Assembly (NCBI GenBank): GCA_964589935.1
Contig: CAZPVD010000003.1
Span: 372,001-436,000 of the forward strand
DNA from: VHCN01 sp964589935
GTDB taxonomy: Bacteria > Verrucomicrobiota > Verrucomicrobiia > Limisphaerales > VHCN01
Direction of reading: 5' to 3'
Length of the DNA stretch: 64,000 bases
The position numbers were made by a program, and so were the translations under genes. Within the stretch, counting starts at the first letter, position 1, and each line of letters opens with the position of its first letter. Below the pieces are notes generated by a model. That model worked only from the letters and a program-made list of their open reading frames with translations. It made no database searches and had not been told where the DNA came from. Below are positions 62,555 through 64,000 of this stretch, in pieces.

Positions 62555-64000
62555 CTACTTCCAGATCATGTCGGCGACGGTGCGGCCCGCGGGCGTGAAG
62601 GGCAGCACGTGCTCGGTGTAGGGCACGATCACGTCCAGCACATACGGCTCGGTGGCGTCGAGCATCCGCTGCACGGCGGCGCGCAGGTCGCGCCGGAACA
62701 TGACGCGCTCGGCCTTGACGTTGAAGGCGCGGGCGACCTCGACGTAGTCGGGGTAGATTTGCTTGCGGTTCTCCGGGTCGCCGAGGTAGGTGTGGCCGCG
62801 GTTGCCTTCGTAGAACTTGTCCTCCCATTGCACGACCATGCCGAGGTGCTGGTTGTTCAGGATGAGAACTTTCGCCGCGATCTTCTCGATGTGCGCGGTG
62901 GCCAGCTCCTGCACGTTCATCAGGAAGGAGCCGTCGCCATCAATGTCAATGACCTGCTTGTCGGGGCGTGCGACCTTCGCGCCGAGGGCGGCGGGGTAGC
63001 CGTAGCCCATCGCGCCGAGGCCCGCGCTGGTGAGGAACTGGCGCGGCCAGGAATACTTGTAGTATTGGCCGGCCCACATCTGGTGCTGGCCCACGCCGGT
63101 GGTGATGATGGCGTCGCCGCCGGTCAGTTCGTAAAGGGTCTCGATGGCCATCTGCGGGAGGATGACTTCGTCGCTGTGGCCGCCGAGATGGTCCTTCATG
63201 TGCTGGGACTTGAGGACTTCGTCGGTGACGCGGTAGCCGAGCGGGGCCTTGGCCTTCCACTCGGCGATCTGCGCGTGCCACGCGGGGAATTTCTTCGCGA
63301 GCGGGCGTTTGCGGAGCATCTCGACGAGGCGGCCGAGGGCGAACTTGATGTCGCTCTCGACGGCGAGCTGGACCTTGCGGTTCTTGTTGTGCTCGGAGGC
63401 GTCAATGTCCACGTGAACGATGGTGCCGGTCTCGCAGAACTTCTCGACCTTGCCGGTGACGCGGTCGTCGAAGCGCACACCGAAGGCGAGCAGCAGGTCG
63501 GCGCCGTTCTTGAGCTTGACCATCGGGTCGTTGAAGGTCTTGCGGTGCTCGAACTCGCCGTTGACGGCCCAGTTCGCGTAGGCGGTGCCGTGCATGCCGA
63601 GCCAGCGCAGTGAGAGCGCGTGCGTCTCCGGGAACGCGCCGCAGCCCATGATCGTCGTGGTGACGGGAATCTGCGTCAGCTCGGCGAACTCGCGCAGCTC
63701 CGCCGCGGCGTCGCCGCTGATGATGCCGCCGCCGCAGTAGAGCACGGGCCGCTCGGACTTCTCGATGAGGCCGATGATTTCATTGAGTGCCACGTCGTCG
63801 GCGCGCAGCACGGGGTCGTAGCCGCGAAGATGGATTTCGGCGGGGAAGACGGGCTGGGCCTTTGTCTGCTGGATGTTCTTGGGCACGTCAATGACGACGG
63901 GGCCGGGCCTGCCGCTCTGCGCGATGTGGAAGGCTTCCTTCACGACGCGGGGAATCTCGTTCACGTCCGTGACGAGGTAGCTGTGCTTGACGACGGGCAG
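62555..64000 (-). CDS. Acetolactate synthase large subunit (5' end cut by the window)
   Basis: The C-terminal 481 residues of a ThDP-dependent acetohydroxyacid synthase, which makes acetolactate or acetohydroxybutyrate for valine, leucine and isoleucine. The frame shows GPVVIDVPKNIQQ, the central domain with GCGAFPETHALSLRWLGMHG, the ThDP-binding GDGSFLMNVQELATA, and VVQWEDKFYEGNRGHTYLG, then ends at ADMIWK. It is cut at base 64000, which lies in the N-terminal third. It is convergent with the small membrane-protein gene. Confidence 0.95.
   Translation of the reverse strand: MPVVKHSYLVTDVNEIPRVVKEAFHIAQSGRPGPVVIDVPKNIQQTKAQPVFPAEIHLRGYDPVLRADDVALNEIIGLIEKSERPVLYCGGGIISGDAAAELREFAELTQIPVTTTIMGCGAFPETHALSLRWLGMHGTAYANWAVNGEFEHRKTFNDPMVKLKNGADLLLAFGVRFDDRVTGKVEKFCETGTIVHVDIDASEHNKNRKVQLAVESDIKFALGRLVEMLRKRPLAKKFPAWHAQIAEWKAKAPLGYRVTDEVLKSQHMKDHLGGHSDEVILPQMAIETLYELTGGDAIITTGVGQHQMWAGQYYKYSWPRQFLTSAGLGAMGYGYPAALGAKVARPDKQVIDIDGDGSFLMNVQELATAHIEKIAAKVLILNNQHLGMVVQWEDKFYEGNRGHTYLGDPENRKQIYPDYVEVARAFNVKAERVMFRRDLRAAVQRMLDATEPYVLDVIVPYTEHVLPFTPAGRTVADMIWK

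Overview
The window looks like a chromosomal stretch of a high-G+C member of the Verrucomicrobiota, most likely a soil or freshwater relative of Pedosphaera/Limisphaera. This is inferred from the gene families, not from a marker gene: a DUF1501 + PSD1 (DUF1549/DUF1553) cytochrome pair, sorbosone-dehydrogenase-type secreted proteins, prepilin-like proteins with short pilin stems, a long array of YfhO-type membrane proteins, and dispersed intergenic palindromes. No tRNA, rRNA or CRISPR was seen.

Layout. 1-3739: a two-subunit class I fumarase whose alpha and beta genes are separated by a lower-G+C Ser/Thr kinase and a PIN-type toxin-antitoxin pair; a decayed duplicate of the 5' end of the beta gene lies just before the toxin-antitoxin pair. 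3791-11455: seven minus-strand genes with short gaps. Read in transcription order they are a stand-alone GcvH-like lipoyl protein, a stand-alone HdrA N-terminal-domain protein, a secreted SGNH-like protein, a double-cluster ferredoxin, a radical SAM enzyme, a TlpA-like thioredoxin with an in-frame TGA exactly where the first active-site cysteine should be (followed by a SECIS-like hairpin), and a secreted beta-propeller glycosidase-like protein. A cysteine desulfurase is divergent from them. 12771-17397: asd, two prepilin-like proteins with their own terminators, and an ABC exporter operon. 17389-24322: three YfhO paralogues coupled by 4-bp overlaps. 24420-27391: methyltransferase/glycosyltransferase genes and thiD. 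27435-32006: exopolysaccharide export (BY-kinase, Wza-like lipoprotein, FHA protein, outer-membrane barrel).

32110-37583: a pentahaem cytochrome, two coupled single-pass membrane proteins of unknown role, and a flavin disulfide reductase with an unusual insertion. 37618-44453: a pseudouridine synthase followed by a type II secretion/type IV pilus sub-operon (E, L, M, D). 44470-51994: a glycosyltransferase, small secreted proteins, a DUF1559-like prepilin, and the DUF1501/PSD1 pair. 52005-58638: a metallophosphatase, heptose-1-phosphate adenylyltransferase, a canonical adenylate cyclase with receiver domain, an outer-membrane lipoprotein-like factor and an FHA-GAF-cyclase with altered metal ligands. 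58728-64000: small secreted protein, sorbosone-dehydrogenase-like enzyme, DUF4469-like protein, a 22-bp tandem repeat, a small membrane protein and the C-terminal part of acetolactate synthase.

The observations most worth a second look are (i) the probable selenocysteine-containing TlpA-like protein, (ii) the lipoyl/HdrA-N/ferredoxin/radical SAM cluster beside it, which could be one redox system, (iii) 7-bp tandem repeats expanded inside coding sequences, at equivalent positions in paralogous membrane proteins, and (iv) the fumarase operon interrupted by a toxin-antitoxin pair that brought or left a second 5' end of fumB.
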